Source: Mikania micrantha (Eukaryota; Streptophyta; Magnoliopsida; Asterales; Asteraceae). Taken from it: a stretch of DNA of 64,000 bases. Location: positions 61,350,981 through 61,414,980 of the forward strand of contig CM018683.1 in the NCBI GenBank assembly GCA_009363875.1. The letters are read 5' to 3'. How positions within the stretch are numbered: the first letter of the stretch is position 1; each line of letters begins with the position of its first letter. A program made the position numbers and the translations under genes. Of this stretch, positions 23,955 through 35,400 are shown piece by piece. The notes under the pieces are model-generated. The model did no database searches and had not been told where the DNA came from. It worked only from the letters and a program-made list of their open reading frames with translations.

Positions 23955-24600
23955 GTGGAATCAATAGTGTGGAGTGAAACGCTTAATTATCATTAACAAC
24001 AATATGTTAAGCAGCCCGGTATGTGGTGGGACGGTGGCTGGGGCTTGTCCCCTACATATGCCCTATATATAAGCATACTTGGTTGGATAGCATAGGTGGT
24101 TGTTAGTGAGGTTAAGGTTGTCATTTCGGGTAAAATAAAGTAAACATGGGCAGGGAAAACAAATGCTAAGAATCATATGTCATGGAACCAAAGTAGTGGA
24201 ATGAAATGCTTAATTATCATTAACAACAATATGTTAAACAGCCCGGTATGTGGTGGGATGGTGGCTGGGGCTTGTCCCCTACATATACCCTATATATAAG
24301 CATACTTGGTTGGATAGCATAGGTGGTTGTTAGTGAGATTAAGGTTGTCATTCAGGGAATCAAGGTAAACAATTACAAGGTAATCGAATTCAAAGAATCA
24401 ACGTTATGGAATCAAACATGTAGAATGAAACGCTTAATTATCATTAGGAACAATATATCATGTGGTTCGGTGTGTGGTGGGACGGTGGTTGGGGCTTGTC
24501 CCCTACATATGCCTTATATATAAGCATACTGAAACAGATGGTATAGGTGGTTAATGGTGAGGTTAAGGTTGTCATTCAAGAGACTTTCCAAACGATTTTC
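23955..24600 (+). repeat. Three tandem repeats of about 240 bp near the LTR 3' end
   Basis: Each unit contains GAAACGCTTAATTATCAT, GTATGTGGTGGGACGG, CTTGTCCCCTACATATGCC and TATATATAAGCATACT, ending in a TTAGTGAGGTTAAGGTTG-like word. Two units are also in the 5' LTR remnant, and single units in inverse orientation are near 4640-4760 and 13813-13935. Confidence 0.75.
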
Positions 24601-25039
24601 AAACCACTTTTACATAAAACTACATGAACTCACCAACCTTTGTGTTGACTTGTTTTCGTACATGCTTTCTCAGGTGACGCACAGGGATAAGCTAAGATTC
24701 AGGATTGCATGCTAGGATGCCCAGACATAGATTCTAGTTAACTTTTGAAGAAGCACATCTTTTGAGATCAATACGGATCTCTGTTGACATCTTGTATAAG
24801 ATACGAGATAGATATATTTGATTCTTTTGGATAGGTTTACTTAGTTAAATTACTAAACATTGATATTGTAATTTAACTTTGTAATCTTAGTTTAATGCTT
24901 TATTGTGCTTTAGTTATTCTTAAACATTGATGCTGTGTAAACAATCTGATCATCACGATTATCACTCACGATATCGCGCCCCGAGAACCTTCCGCCCGAC
25001 GGGGACTCCGATCCAATCCCGCCAGCTCGGGGTGTGACA

Positions 25040-27100
25040 CTATGTGTATCTCATGTATGTTATTATCATTAATGCTTAATACAGAACAAATTTTAGACTC
25101 ATTTCAGAATCAGATTGTGAATTTTTGATTTTACAGTCAGAAGCATATCTGACAACAAAACGACTTATTATGTGAATGCTAGTTAGCGTTTTATTACGTA
25201 TAAACGTATGCGGGTTGTACAGAACAAAACTATAACGGAAGTCGTTACGTTAATGCTAAACAGACGGATTATTCGCATAGGTGACGATCTGTACGAATAT
25301 ATCTGAAAGTTTGACGTTCTGAATGATGTTCAATAATTAGAAAATCAAATCGGAAAGTGCAATTATTGTCGTGTTCGGACGTGTGACGATTTGAACGAAT
25401 ACACGCGAAAACTGTACGATTCGATTAAACAGATAAATTGAACGTTTTTAGAAATTTAAAAATAAATAAAAGATAATTAGTTAATTTATTAGGAATTACC
25501 ACCTAATTTAAGTTAGTAAAATCTATTTTTAAATCGTAACGACTTAAGATTTAGGCGCAATCGTGAAACAGAGCGAAACCGAACGAGCCCGAACACGACG
25601 GGTATGAAAGACATTTAATATGGCAATAAATGCCATTAACCACCTACACCAACCCACCCTCTCACCAAAATTAGTCTATTTTTCTCTCTATAGAAACCTC
25701 TCTCTACAAACCCACTTTTCTCACTCAAATCTTGACCAAATTGAGTGAATTTGGTACCAAAACGATCAGAGGAACTTGTAGATCGTGATTAAAGAAAGAA
25801 ATAAAGCTTTGAATCATCGAAATCGGACCAGAAACGAGCTCGAACGAGCTGTTTTCAGATTTTCACTGTTTGGGTGAGTTTCACTCGAACCCAGCTCGTT
25901 TCAATCGATTTTTGAAGCTCCATAACCCCTAGGAATTGCACTAAAACAAGTTAAGAAGTTAAGGAATACACTAGATTGAAGTTTGGCTCAGTTGAAGTTC
26001 GAATTGGGGCTGTGTACAACAATATCGATGCAAGAACAAAGCTGCAGTTTTAATATCGATGGATGAATGTCGACACCATGTTCATTAGTCGATATTGATA
26101 GTCTCGACCCCCTAGGATTGTTGAAGCTCCTTCAAAATTATTATTGTCTATACTCTCCAAATCCCTGAGACCAAGTCACCTGGGCTTGAAGCTGTTGAAC
26201 ACAGGTGCATCGAAACTACAATATCGAAATAGAAGGAGATGGGGTTCATCGATACTACTGACCTGTGACTGTCGATACTACCACTTGTTCTATCGATATT
26301 AGTACTTGAAGGTGATCCAAGTAAAATGAACTTGGAACCAGCCTAAACCACCTAGAATCGAACTCATGGGGCTGATTAGAACCGGGTTGTGTCGGGTGGA
26401 AGCCATTAGGGTTTTCATGTGTTAAAACCGGTTTGGGTGCCTTCGATATTAAAAGTTTTCAAACTCAAGTTTCTTTTGAACTAACTTAACCTACAAACTA
26501 ATGTTTTGTATGATATTGTGGCACCTAATACCTGGAATGGAACTAGAGAAAAGACTAAATAAAGTGGGAAAAATGGTCTAAGGTGACTAGTTTGAGGTGT
26601 TAGCAAATTTTAAGGACATCAAACTAAATAGTTCTAAATGTTCAATTGGCTTGAATCATCCTAGTCATATTAATACAAGTCTTAGCTACCAAATGAGACT
26701 AATTCTCATGAGTTTTAGTTATGAACACAAATAAACTCTAAGGAAAAAAAGGCAAGAAAATGACCAAGTACAAGGTGTTTGCCACTATGTGTTAACCCTT
26801 AATACTTGGTGATTTTATGCAAAGGTAAAACTAACCTAGATAGTTCGAATTGAACGATCTAAAGTAAGTATTACACAAAGACGAACAACAAACTACGTGT
26901 ACCAAAGATCTATGGAAAGATTTGGAGTTAATCAAGTAAGATTAACTTAAGTCTAACATGTTTACTTATATTTTCTTAAAATAACTTATGTTTTAATTGA
27001 AATGAATTGGTTAATAAACTTCTTTATTTAAATGTTTTAAAATAACTTAAATGATTTCTTAACTTAATATTTTGTAACATAAGGTTAAATTTATAAATAA
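25040..27100 (+). mobile_element. Older Tekay-type LTR fragment that hosts the plus-strand element
   Basis: From 25040 the sequence resembles the first kilobase of the 20204-25039 LTR (ACGGATTATTCGCATAGG, GACGATCTGTACGAATA and the CT-rich start region near 25680-25720) but is diverged. It is in the same plus orientation and begins in mid-LTR, so the younger element appears to have inserted into it. Its right end is not clear and the coordinate is approximate. No genes. Confidence 0.6.
26021..26450 (+). repeat. ATCGATA word cluster in the older LTR
   Basis: About ten copies of TATCGAT, TCGATATT or TCGATACT in 430 bp, at roughly the same distance downstream of the likely transcription start as the CGAACC cluster of the younger LTR, but with a different word. 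Confidence 0.65.
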
Positions 27101-27760
27101 TGTAATATAAACCTTATATGAATAAGGTTTAGTTGTGATGTACAAAAAAAGTGGGCATTAGAGACTAAATTATTGGTGACTGAAATATCAGTCTCAGATA
27201 TATAGTATCTAGGACTGATTTATGTTTAGTAAATTCTAGTGACTGGTAAATTTGTTTGCGCCAAAGAGCTTTTTGGAGGTAAAATTATTAGTTACTGAAT
27301 TTCAGTCTTAAATATGTATCCTTTGTAATGAAGGATGATGCAAATATGTTGAAAACAAATATTTTGTCTCCAATATACTAGAAACATATTAGGTACTTAA
27401 TTTCAGTTGTTATAATTTACCAAAAGACTAGAAGTAGAGACTAATATTAAGTTATAAATATATTATTGTAATAGCAAATGACCGGCGACTAATTCTGTTA
27501 CACAAAATTTACTTCTGATAAGCAATATCCAGGTTTGAAAATCAGTATTAAATGATTTTTTGAAAGGTTATTAAGGGACTAATATTTAGTCTCCAAAGGG
27601 TTATTGATATAGGAAGAATTGTTTACTCTCTACGAAACACAAATTCTAGCTTTTTAAGGTAATGTATTAAAGATTGAAAATCAATCCTTATAGTAATTGT
27701 AAGAGACTGCATTGGAGACAGGTTTTAGTTTAAAACAAATACTTATGTAGAGCAAAAGCT
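27101..27760. mobile_element. Probable degenerate CACTA-like terminal region with subterminal repeats
   Basis: Starts near GTACAAAAAAAGTGGGCATT, reminiscent of CACTA ends, then carries many GAGACTRA and TCAGTCTC words in both orientations to about 27730. No transposase is present and no matching right terminus was found, so this could also be another repeat class. Confidence 0.3.
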
Positions 27761-28350
27761 GGCTCGCGAAGCCATACGAGGCTATTATTCAAATAAATTC
27801 GATCATATACAATTATATATGTGTAATATGAAAATATGAGACGACGTATGTGAACGAACATTCATTCCTATCTTACATTAATAGAGTGAATTTTTGTTAC
27901 AAATTTGTAAAACTATAAATTAAAATAAACCTGCGAGCTTTCCATAAGCAAAACAAACTTAATATATGTCTTTAAAATTTATAAATTTGTTTGACTTTGT
28001 ATTTCTTGGAGGATATTTTTGGCGACAAGTGTTGTTTGAGACGTTGAAAAAAGGTTAAGGATTTTTAGAAGCGCACACATATATATTTGGTGTTTCTAGG
28101 GGCTTTGTGTGTTTAAATGGCATCCAGCTACGCACTAGGTCAAACATTATGTGCAAATTTTAGAGTCCTTACATATCATTTGCATGATATAATCAAGCCA
28201 ATTGTGTTGTATCTATGTCAAATGTTGGTAGGGGCATAAATTATATGTGAGTTTATGGGGTTTTATTTGACACACCTATGCTCATTTTTTATCAACATTT
28301 ATATACTATCTATATCTGTATATCTACCTATATCTTTTAAATTATATATA
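27761..28350. other. Intergenic, nothing recognised
   Basis: AT-rich DNA without a supported gene or repeat boundary. Confidence 0.5.
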
Positions 28351-29335
28351 GAGTAAATTACTGATATAGTCCCTATAATTTGCGAGTATTTCACTCTTAA
28401 TCCTTAGGTTTCATAAATTACCTATATGGTCATAAACTTTAGACATTTGTAACACATATCCTTAGGGCACACGAAGTGGCACCCGGGAAGAGACCGGGGT
28501 GATGTTTCCCGGTTCGGGAAAAAATGGGAACACCGTCCCCCCGGAAGTGGGGTGGGGTGAATCGGGGACTCCTCACCGATTCAAGCCGAGCGTGGGGAGG
28601 GGAATTGATCCATGGGTTTAAACAAAAAAAAACCATTTTTTTCCTATTTAAACTACTCTAAACAACCACAAATCTCACACTTTTTTCTCATTTTCTACAA
28701 TCTATACACTAAATTTATAAAATTTTTCAAGTAAAATGGAAGGAGGTTCATTCCGTAGTGGGTCGTCAAGCAAGAAATTTAGAAAACCATGACCAAAAAA
28801 TGTTCAAACGGCTCAAATGAACCCGTTCAACACACCCAGGTATCGTCCACAAATGCCATCTCCAAATCAACTAAACTTCTACTATGGGTATCATTCACAA
28901 ATGCCTTTCTAGGTTTTTTAATTTAATTTTTTAGGTTGTATTCTCCTTTTTTTTGTTGTATTCTTTTTTTTATTTTAAATTTAATAAATCTTTTTTTATT
29001 TTATTATTATTATTATTATTATTTATTGTTAAAATAATTAATTAAAAATAAGATTTGAAAATGGGGAAAAGTGAGGAAAAGTGGGACGACACCGTGCAAA
29101 GTAGGGAAAAATAGAAAATCTGATGTGACGCTGATGTGACAACGGGGAAAAGTGGGGAAGCACGGGACGACTCCGTGTGGCCTTAGGTCACAATATTACC
29201 CTCACATACTTAACCAAATTACCCTCATATAAGGACTATTGTTATAAATGTTTAAAGTTTGAGATCATATGAATAATTTAGGAAACCTTAAGACTAAGAG
29301 TGAAATACTAGCAAAACACATGAAAAATATAATTT
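28351..29335. mobile_element. Element with long terminal inverted repeats (about 100 bp)
   Basis: The left arm starts GAGTAAATTACTGATATAGT and the right arm, read in reverse, starts GAGTAAATTATATTTTTCAT; both continue with AGTATTTCACTCTTA and a TTAGGTTTC-like word for roughly 100 bp. AT-rich dinucleotide runs flank it. Its centre is occupied by a second transposon (28465-29182). No coding sequence of its own. Confidence 0.65.
28465..29182 (+). mobile_element. Non-autonomous PIF/Harbinger element (718 bp) with TTA duplications
   Basis: Flanked by TTA at 28462-28464 and 29183-29185. Ends GGGCACACGAAGTGGCA and, inverted, GGCCACACGGAGTCGTC. A 3-bp TTA/TAA duplication with GG-rich inverted ends fits PIF/Harbinger. 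A remnant frame from 28735 (MEGGSFRSGSSSKKFRKP, then a stop and an N/P/Q-rich continuation) resembles the start of the Myb-like ORF1 protein of plant Harbinger elements. Classification is inference from ends plus remnant. Confidence 0.65.
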
Positions 29336-29529
29336 ACTCTTATATATATAATAAATATATATAATAAAAGACTATGTTGGTAAAAGTTTGGTCATATGAC
29401 ATTTTTCTAGACGACCTTACGTCACCTGGCACATGATTTAGTTTAGAGGACTCGCGGGTCTTATATCTAGACGGACCAGACCCTACCCAATGCTCTTTTC
29501 CATGTTGTTTTCTGACTACTTCACGTTTC

Positions 29530-29686
29530 TACGTTACAAACCCTAAACGGTATCTTCGTCAATCGCACTTGTGTTATTGATTTCATCATCCTCTCTTCGT
29601 TTTTCTTGTGCAAAGATCTAATTGCTCCATTGTTGCCTTAGATAAACACGCCAAAACTCGTGGAGTCATCCAAAATAAACATTGAA
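29530..29686 (+). other. Probable 5'-UTR exon of the OCT7/NiaP-like gene
   Basis: CT-rich leader after AAACCCTAAAC ends in a strong donor ATTGAAG|GTATGTG at 29686/29687. No other gene follows before 32187, so this is the likely leader exon. The acceptor could be the AG directly before the ATG at 32187 or one near 30299. The start is approximate. Confidence 0.45.
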
Positions 29687-32186
29687 GGTATGTGATTCTT
29701 GAGTCTAAATCAGTGATTGTTGCAAATGTCAAGAAATGTGATCTAAAAGTTGACTTATCTGCGGGTTTAAAATCTCTACTTGGGGGTTAGGGTTTCCGAG
29801 GGAAATTGCGTAAATGGTTCTGGTTCACAGATGCATTCATATATGTTTAAAATTTGTTGTGTAATCGATTGACATAAAATGAACCAGATGCATCACCTTA
29901 AAATCATGACTACAGGCGATTCAATTTTATATTTTATATTGGTGGATGCCGCAGAAAGCAGGCAGAGTTTGTCGCCAGTAGATCTTTCATTTTCACGTAT
30001 TCATGGTGGCTCGTCAAAACAAGATCTATCGACATCTTCTCCTGCTTCTTCGTTGATTTTATCTCATATAATCCTGCTTTTAAGGTTCGATTCTTCTGCA
30101 ATACATTCATCTTCCCTATACTTCTAATTGATTGTCAATAGCATATGCCGTTCGTGATTGAAATTTAACTAGGGTTTTATTTCCATCTTATTTGGGATCC
30201 ATTTGATTCCCCAACATCTCTTAACTTAATTTTCCTTGCATCTGTGCGCTGTTATATTGTTTTTTTTTTCTATACTAATGTTGATGCAGTCAATTCGCAG
30301 CTTGACCCGAATTCGGGAGGCGGAGGTCCAGATTGAGCTTGGTTTGAGTGTGGTTTTAGTTATGTTATTTTGTTTCAGTATTTTATCGTATTTTTTATTT
30401 GTTAGTGGTTATTAGTTTAATTGTTCCTATTTCTTTTAAAGTAGTGGTCGTAATATTAGGAGAAGTTTCCATTTAACTTGTAAGCCGAACATGGGCAAGC
30501 AGTTAGTTTTTGATTTCAATTGAGAATTTTTACGAATCATTCAGAGATTCGATCTTTGTGTTATAGTTTGATCCAACTTGAATTGCTTGAGAATTGCATC
30601 AAATGTGTTAAAAAATTGCGGGATTTTGGGGTGTTTTTGGTTTATTTTGCGTCATGGATCATGTAGTTTGGAAACATTGTTTCAATTTAACTTGGAATCA
30701 TATGATAAAATAACTAATTTTGCGTTTGGGGTAGGGGTAATCCCTCCCCCAACCCTACAAAAAGTGGGATTACACTGGATACGTGTTGTTGTTGTAATGT
30801 TGCAATTACTGCTGCCCATGACAAGATAAAATGTTGCAGGTCTCCTTAAACAAAAGTTTAAAACTGTGTTAGGATTTGCAAGATGCATTTAAATGAGTCC
30901 CTGTAGAAGATCTGTATGTTGGAAATCTTTAAGTACTAGGTTACAGATAATGCGAGAATGTGGGGTGTAGAATTTGATTATGAGGTAGTTAATGAATTTG
31001 AAAGAGTCGTATTTATGTATCTGGTTGTGTATAGAGGACCGTTCAACAAAGAACAAATCTTAGTAGATAGCTATGAGAACCTCATTTAAAGCTTTAACCG
31101 TGATATATAAGGTGGTTATGTGACATCATAACTACCAGTCTACCACTCTTTCTCTCTCTCACTAAATTTGGTTTACACTACATGCAAGTGCTTATGTGGT
31201 TCTCTGCTTAAAATTGGTTTGCTTTGCCTTTGTTCTAATGTGGTTGCTTTATGAGTGGATGTACATGGAAGCTAGGGTAGACATATGCATGCCCAACAAG
31301 AATTATAGAGTAAAAGGAACTAAATGAAACATGTTATTGTAATGTATCCCTTGAAAAATTGTTACGGCAGTAGATGTAATCTTAGATGCTAAAAGTAGAA
31401 AAGTTTATTGTTTTCATATGATTTTGTCATCATACAAGTCAGATGCTAAAATGTTGAATTTGGCATTGGATATGCAGCATGCTGATTTCTAAAGCATGTA
31501 ATGAGTCTCTAACTTGATTCCAGGATATGCCTAATAGGGCCAGGGCTTTTCAAGTGCTTCCACGTCTTTGGATAGTAAGAGAGAGTATTTCTGGTTATGA
31601 GAAAGAATATGAATTTCCCTTCTACTCTAATCCAAAAAAGGAGTCCCAGTTCTAATGTGGTAATTTGATGCATGATATCTATCTCCATTGCTATTTATCA
31701 TTGATGATTAATGGTTAAAAAGTAAACATGGAACGAGTAAATCTTGTTGAAGCCTTGTTATGTGTAAAAAATTGCATAAGTTATGATTTTAGCAAATGCT
31801 AATTGTCAAAATAGTGTACAAACATGCTAGAACATCCATTTGTGTCAAATGTCCATATTGGCCTAAATGCACAAAGCCACAAAGTACTATATTTAGGCAT
31901 ATATTTCTTAATTTTGCATCTTTTACATGTATCTTTAACGTGAAAAGAAAAATATCTGTAGTGTGCGAATAGCAGATGTAGCTGGAGTTCATGCTTTTAG
32001 AAACCTGTGATTTAATGTCTCAAGGTGTGCTTCCATGATCTTGCCCTGTATAAGCTAGATGCCTTCTTTCTATTTCCTTATGCATGTATGCTTGTACATC
32101 CTGAGTTGTTGATTTACTCTATCTATATCCTATCATGGTATCTTTTTTAATGATGTATATGCATGTATGTTTTAATGGCGGGATAG
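29687..32186 (+). other. Probable leader intron of the transporter gene
   Basis: About 2.5 kb of AT-rich DNA with no supported gene. It includes a truncated SINE 3' end (30728-30797). A long intron in the 5' UTR is common in plant transporter genes and often raises expression; that role is inference here. Confidence 0.45.
30728..30797 (+). mobile_element. Truncated tRNA-derived SINE 3' end with TTG tail
   Basis: GGGGTAATCCCTCCCCCAAC followed by a GTGGGATTACACTGG-like segment and GTTGTTGTTG matches the 3' part of common plant TS/Au-type SINEs. Two related copies in opposite orientation are at 36756-36886 and 39623-39758. Confidence 0.5.
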
Positions 32187-32455
32187 ATGGGAGATAAGGG
32201 CCAAAGGTACAGTGTGGATGACGCACTTGCAGCGGTTGGGTTCGGGAAATTTCAAATTCTAGTGCTCGGGTATGCAGGGATGGGCTGGGTTTCAGAAGCC
32301 ATGGAGATGATGCTTCTTTCTTTTGTTGGACCAGCACTTGAGTCTGCATGGAATCTTTCTTCCCATGAAGAGAGTATGATAACTAGCGTGGTCTTTGCTG
32401 GCATGTTGGTTGGAGCTTATTCGTGGGGTGTTGTTTCAGATAAGCATGGAAGGAG
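32187..32455 (+). CDS. OCT7: OCT7-like exon 1 (residues 1-89 plus two bases)
   Basis: Codes MGDKGQRYSVDDAL through the first two membrane segments and ends within the SDKHGRR loop. Donor AAGGAG|GTATAA; the split Arg codon is completed by the first base of exon 2. Confidence 0.92.
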
Positions 32456-35400
32456 GTATAATTTCTCTCTTTTATTGTTTTATAATATTTCTTGTCTAAA
32501 TTTTTGTTCATTTCAATTTCAAATTTCAAAGAAGCCCCATGATAAAAATAGCTAAAAAATGGTTCATGGTTGATATTGTTAGGTATCACACACACACACT
32601 AAACAGTAAACGAGAATCAAACACGAGGATTTAACATGGTTCGGTCTAGGTGACCTACGTCCACGGGTTGCAACTAGCGAGATATATTATTATTGTGCTC
32701 AAGGAATTACAAGTACAATGATCTGTATTTATAGACCGATACTAGAGATACGTAATTAAGGAAACGATCTTATAACCACAAATAGAGTAGATGCTAAGGC
32801 CGGCTGCCTAGTCAAGCCTCCATACTCAACAATCTCCCACTTGGAGGCTTTGACAAACTTCAAACTGCGCTCCATCTTCATTCTGTACTTTCTGTAATCT
32901 TCCTTTATCGGTAGTTGCAACGGCCTTCTCACCTATCGAAGCTCCCCCGAGCTTAACTCATTAGCCTCGACCAAACCTGCTAGTGACTCATGCTTCCTTA
33001 TCTTTGCCTGCTCGCACTGTAACTCAACTGTCACTCTGCTGGCATCCGAGATAAACTGGGAACCCACACTCTCCAATCCAAGCAAAACAATAATCAAGAG
33101 AGACTTTCACAGATGGCACACTGGTTCTCTTAACCCACTACTGAACTGGAGCTGCAACTGAAACACGGTTTTTCTTTGTGCTTCCACTGTTGCGACATCC
33201 TCCAACACTGATTGGTTTAACTCAACCTTTCCGTACAAACTGTTCGTTCTGAATCTTCACTCTTGCTCTAGGTACCTTTTTGGCAAAGGTAACCCTCTTC
33301 TACACATGAGATTCACAGAACTGGACTTTACCCTTCACGAGAACTGGACTCACTCCTTCTGGAGGTATCTCGACCATATATAGCGAATCTTTTTTCTTTC
33401 CACGAGCTAAAACTAGGTTTCCTTTGACTACCTTCCACTGTCCACCATCAAACTTAACATCATGTCCCTCTTTATCCAACAGCCCGACTGAGACAAGCAT
33501 TCTTTTCAAGCTTGGAATGATCCCGACTTCTTTCAAAGTCCATGTGGCTCCCACTGAAGTCTTCAAGTCGATATCCCCTAGTTGGCTAGTCCTGTAACAT
33601 CTAGAATCTCATCATTCGCAAGTCGTACCTTACCGAAGTTCCCAAATCTCATATTCTTCATTGTCTCTATGCATTGCATAGCATGAAACGATGCCAGAAT
33701 CCATAACCCATGAATCAGTAGCACACTCAACACTACAAAACTGAGCATCATCTGAGTGATAACCATCTGTGACATGATTCACCTCCTTGTCTTTCCTGGC
33801 ACCCAAGCACTGATTTTTGAAATGCCCTACCTGTTTGCAATCCCAACAAGGCAACAAAGGACAAAGGACATCTTTCGGATTCCTAGATTTGCTTCTTCAT
33901 ATACCCACGTTGTTCCCCCTTTCGTTTCTTCTTCCTCTGCCCTCGGCACTTAACAGTGAACTTGATGAATCCCTTGAACTTCTACGTCTGATGTCCTCAC
34001 CCAAAATCAAGTCTCGAATTCCCTTAAATGTAAGCTTAGTAGTTCCAGATGAACTACTAACTGTTGTCACTGTCCCAGACCAACTCTCTTGCAACTAAGA
34101 TAATAGAAACAACGCCTGAAGTTCATCATCAAATTTAATCCCAGCTAATCCTAAACGAGTTATGATCACATTAAATTCATTGATATGAATGGTAACCAAA
34201 GCTCCTTATCTCATCCTGACATTCACCAACTGTCGAATTAGAAACACTTTATTCGAAGCTCACGGATTTTCATACATACTTGACAAAGCTTTAATCAATC
34301 CTCACGTAGTCGTTTTGTCCACAATGTTAAACGCCACACTCTTGGCCAACGAAAGTCTTACTACTTCCAAAGCTTTCCTGTAGAGCATAGTCACATGGAT
34401 CGCGATGCGTTCCGGTACGCGGTACGAAAACGGGTACGCGGTTCGTGCATTTCTAAAATTCGGTACGAAGGGGGTAGGTTCATTCGGAACGCTAATTCGG
34501 TACGCGGTATAGTGTACCGCATTTTGAAAGACTTTTGAACTTAGACCCTCTTATACCAAAAGCCATTCCTTATGTTTATATTTTGAAATTCTAATAATAA
34601 GTGAAAATAAAAAATGATAATAAAAGTAAAGTAGTAGAACACTTGCACAGTAATAAAAAACCCCTAAACTTGCAAAAAGGAGCAGACACGTGTGAAGTCG
34701 GCACAGGCAAGTAGGCAACCGCTATTGAGAACTAGGGATATTCAATTGAATGCCTTGGAAATTGGAAGCGATAATGTGAAATCATCACTGGAAAACAAAT
34801 TTCGTTGCATCTTCATCTTCAACGATGAAATCGCCAGGTTCAGTTTCGTACTTTCGTCTCTTTAATTTCCTTGTTGAAATCGGATTTCACTTTTGAACGC
34901 GAATTCGTCGATTGTGTCCGCAAATTTCTTCAATTAGATACGCGATTCATCTTCAAACTTGACAATTGACCTAATTTGGGAACGTTCAATATCCACGTTG
35001 CGTATCACCGGCGACCGGTAAGACTTTGTACCGCGATCCGGTACGAGTGATTTGGATCGCGGTTCGTGGGCACTAGGGCGTTTCCTGTGACTATGCTGTA
35101 GAGTATAGCCGAATCATCCTCAGACATCTTATCAGGTTTCTTTCCAGACAACGTCTGATACAGATCATTCTGGTATAGTAAATCCTCAAACTGCATCTTC
35201 CAGAAGCCAAAGTCTTGTCCATCAAACTTCTCGATCTTTATCTTTTCTTCAGCCATATCGACACCCAAACTCTGACCCATATAGCCGCCACATTCGGACC
35301 CAATTAGCCGCCAAATTCGGACCCAATTAGCCGCCAAATTCTGACCCAATTTGGTAGGCGAGCTCCTCATGGATAGGATCCGCCCAATTCTCTGCCCAAT

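Larger units (their letters stand above)
20204..25039 (+). mobile_element. 3' LTR (4836 bp) of the plus-strand deleted Tekay-like element
   Basis: Starts TGTAACATCTG after the PPT and ends GGGGTGTGACA at 25039. It holds, in order: U3 (20204 to about 21020), a TATA box (20995-21001), a CT-rich likely start region (21030-21060), a CGAACC cluster, a GGCCCA cluster, a splice-donor-like word (22618-22627), an array built on ATACTTGA (23225-23490), three copies of a TTGACC/GTCAA unit, roughly 240-bp tandem repeats, and a GC-rich block next to the end (24976-25035). There is no coding capacity. At nearly 5 kb it is a long LTR even for this lineage. Confidence 0.85.

Noticed and set aside
23225..24600. 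CRISPR-like repeat arrays
   Set aside because: Repeats are degenerate, spacers are irregular and the genome is a plant; these are LTR tandem repeats.
28439..28636. 65-residue minus-strand frame
   Set aside because: Lies across a Harbinger terminus; no domain.
32119..32349. Minus-strand frame over exon 1
   Set aside because: Shadow of the transporter exon, which is supported by family motifs on the plus strand.
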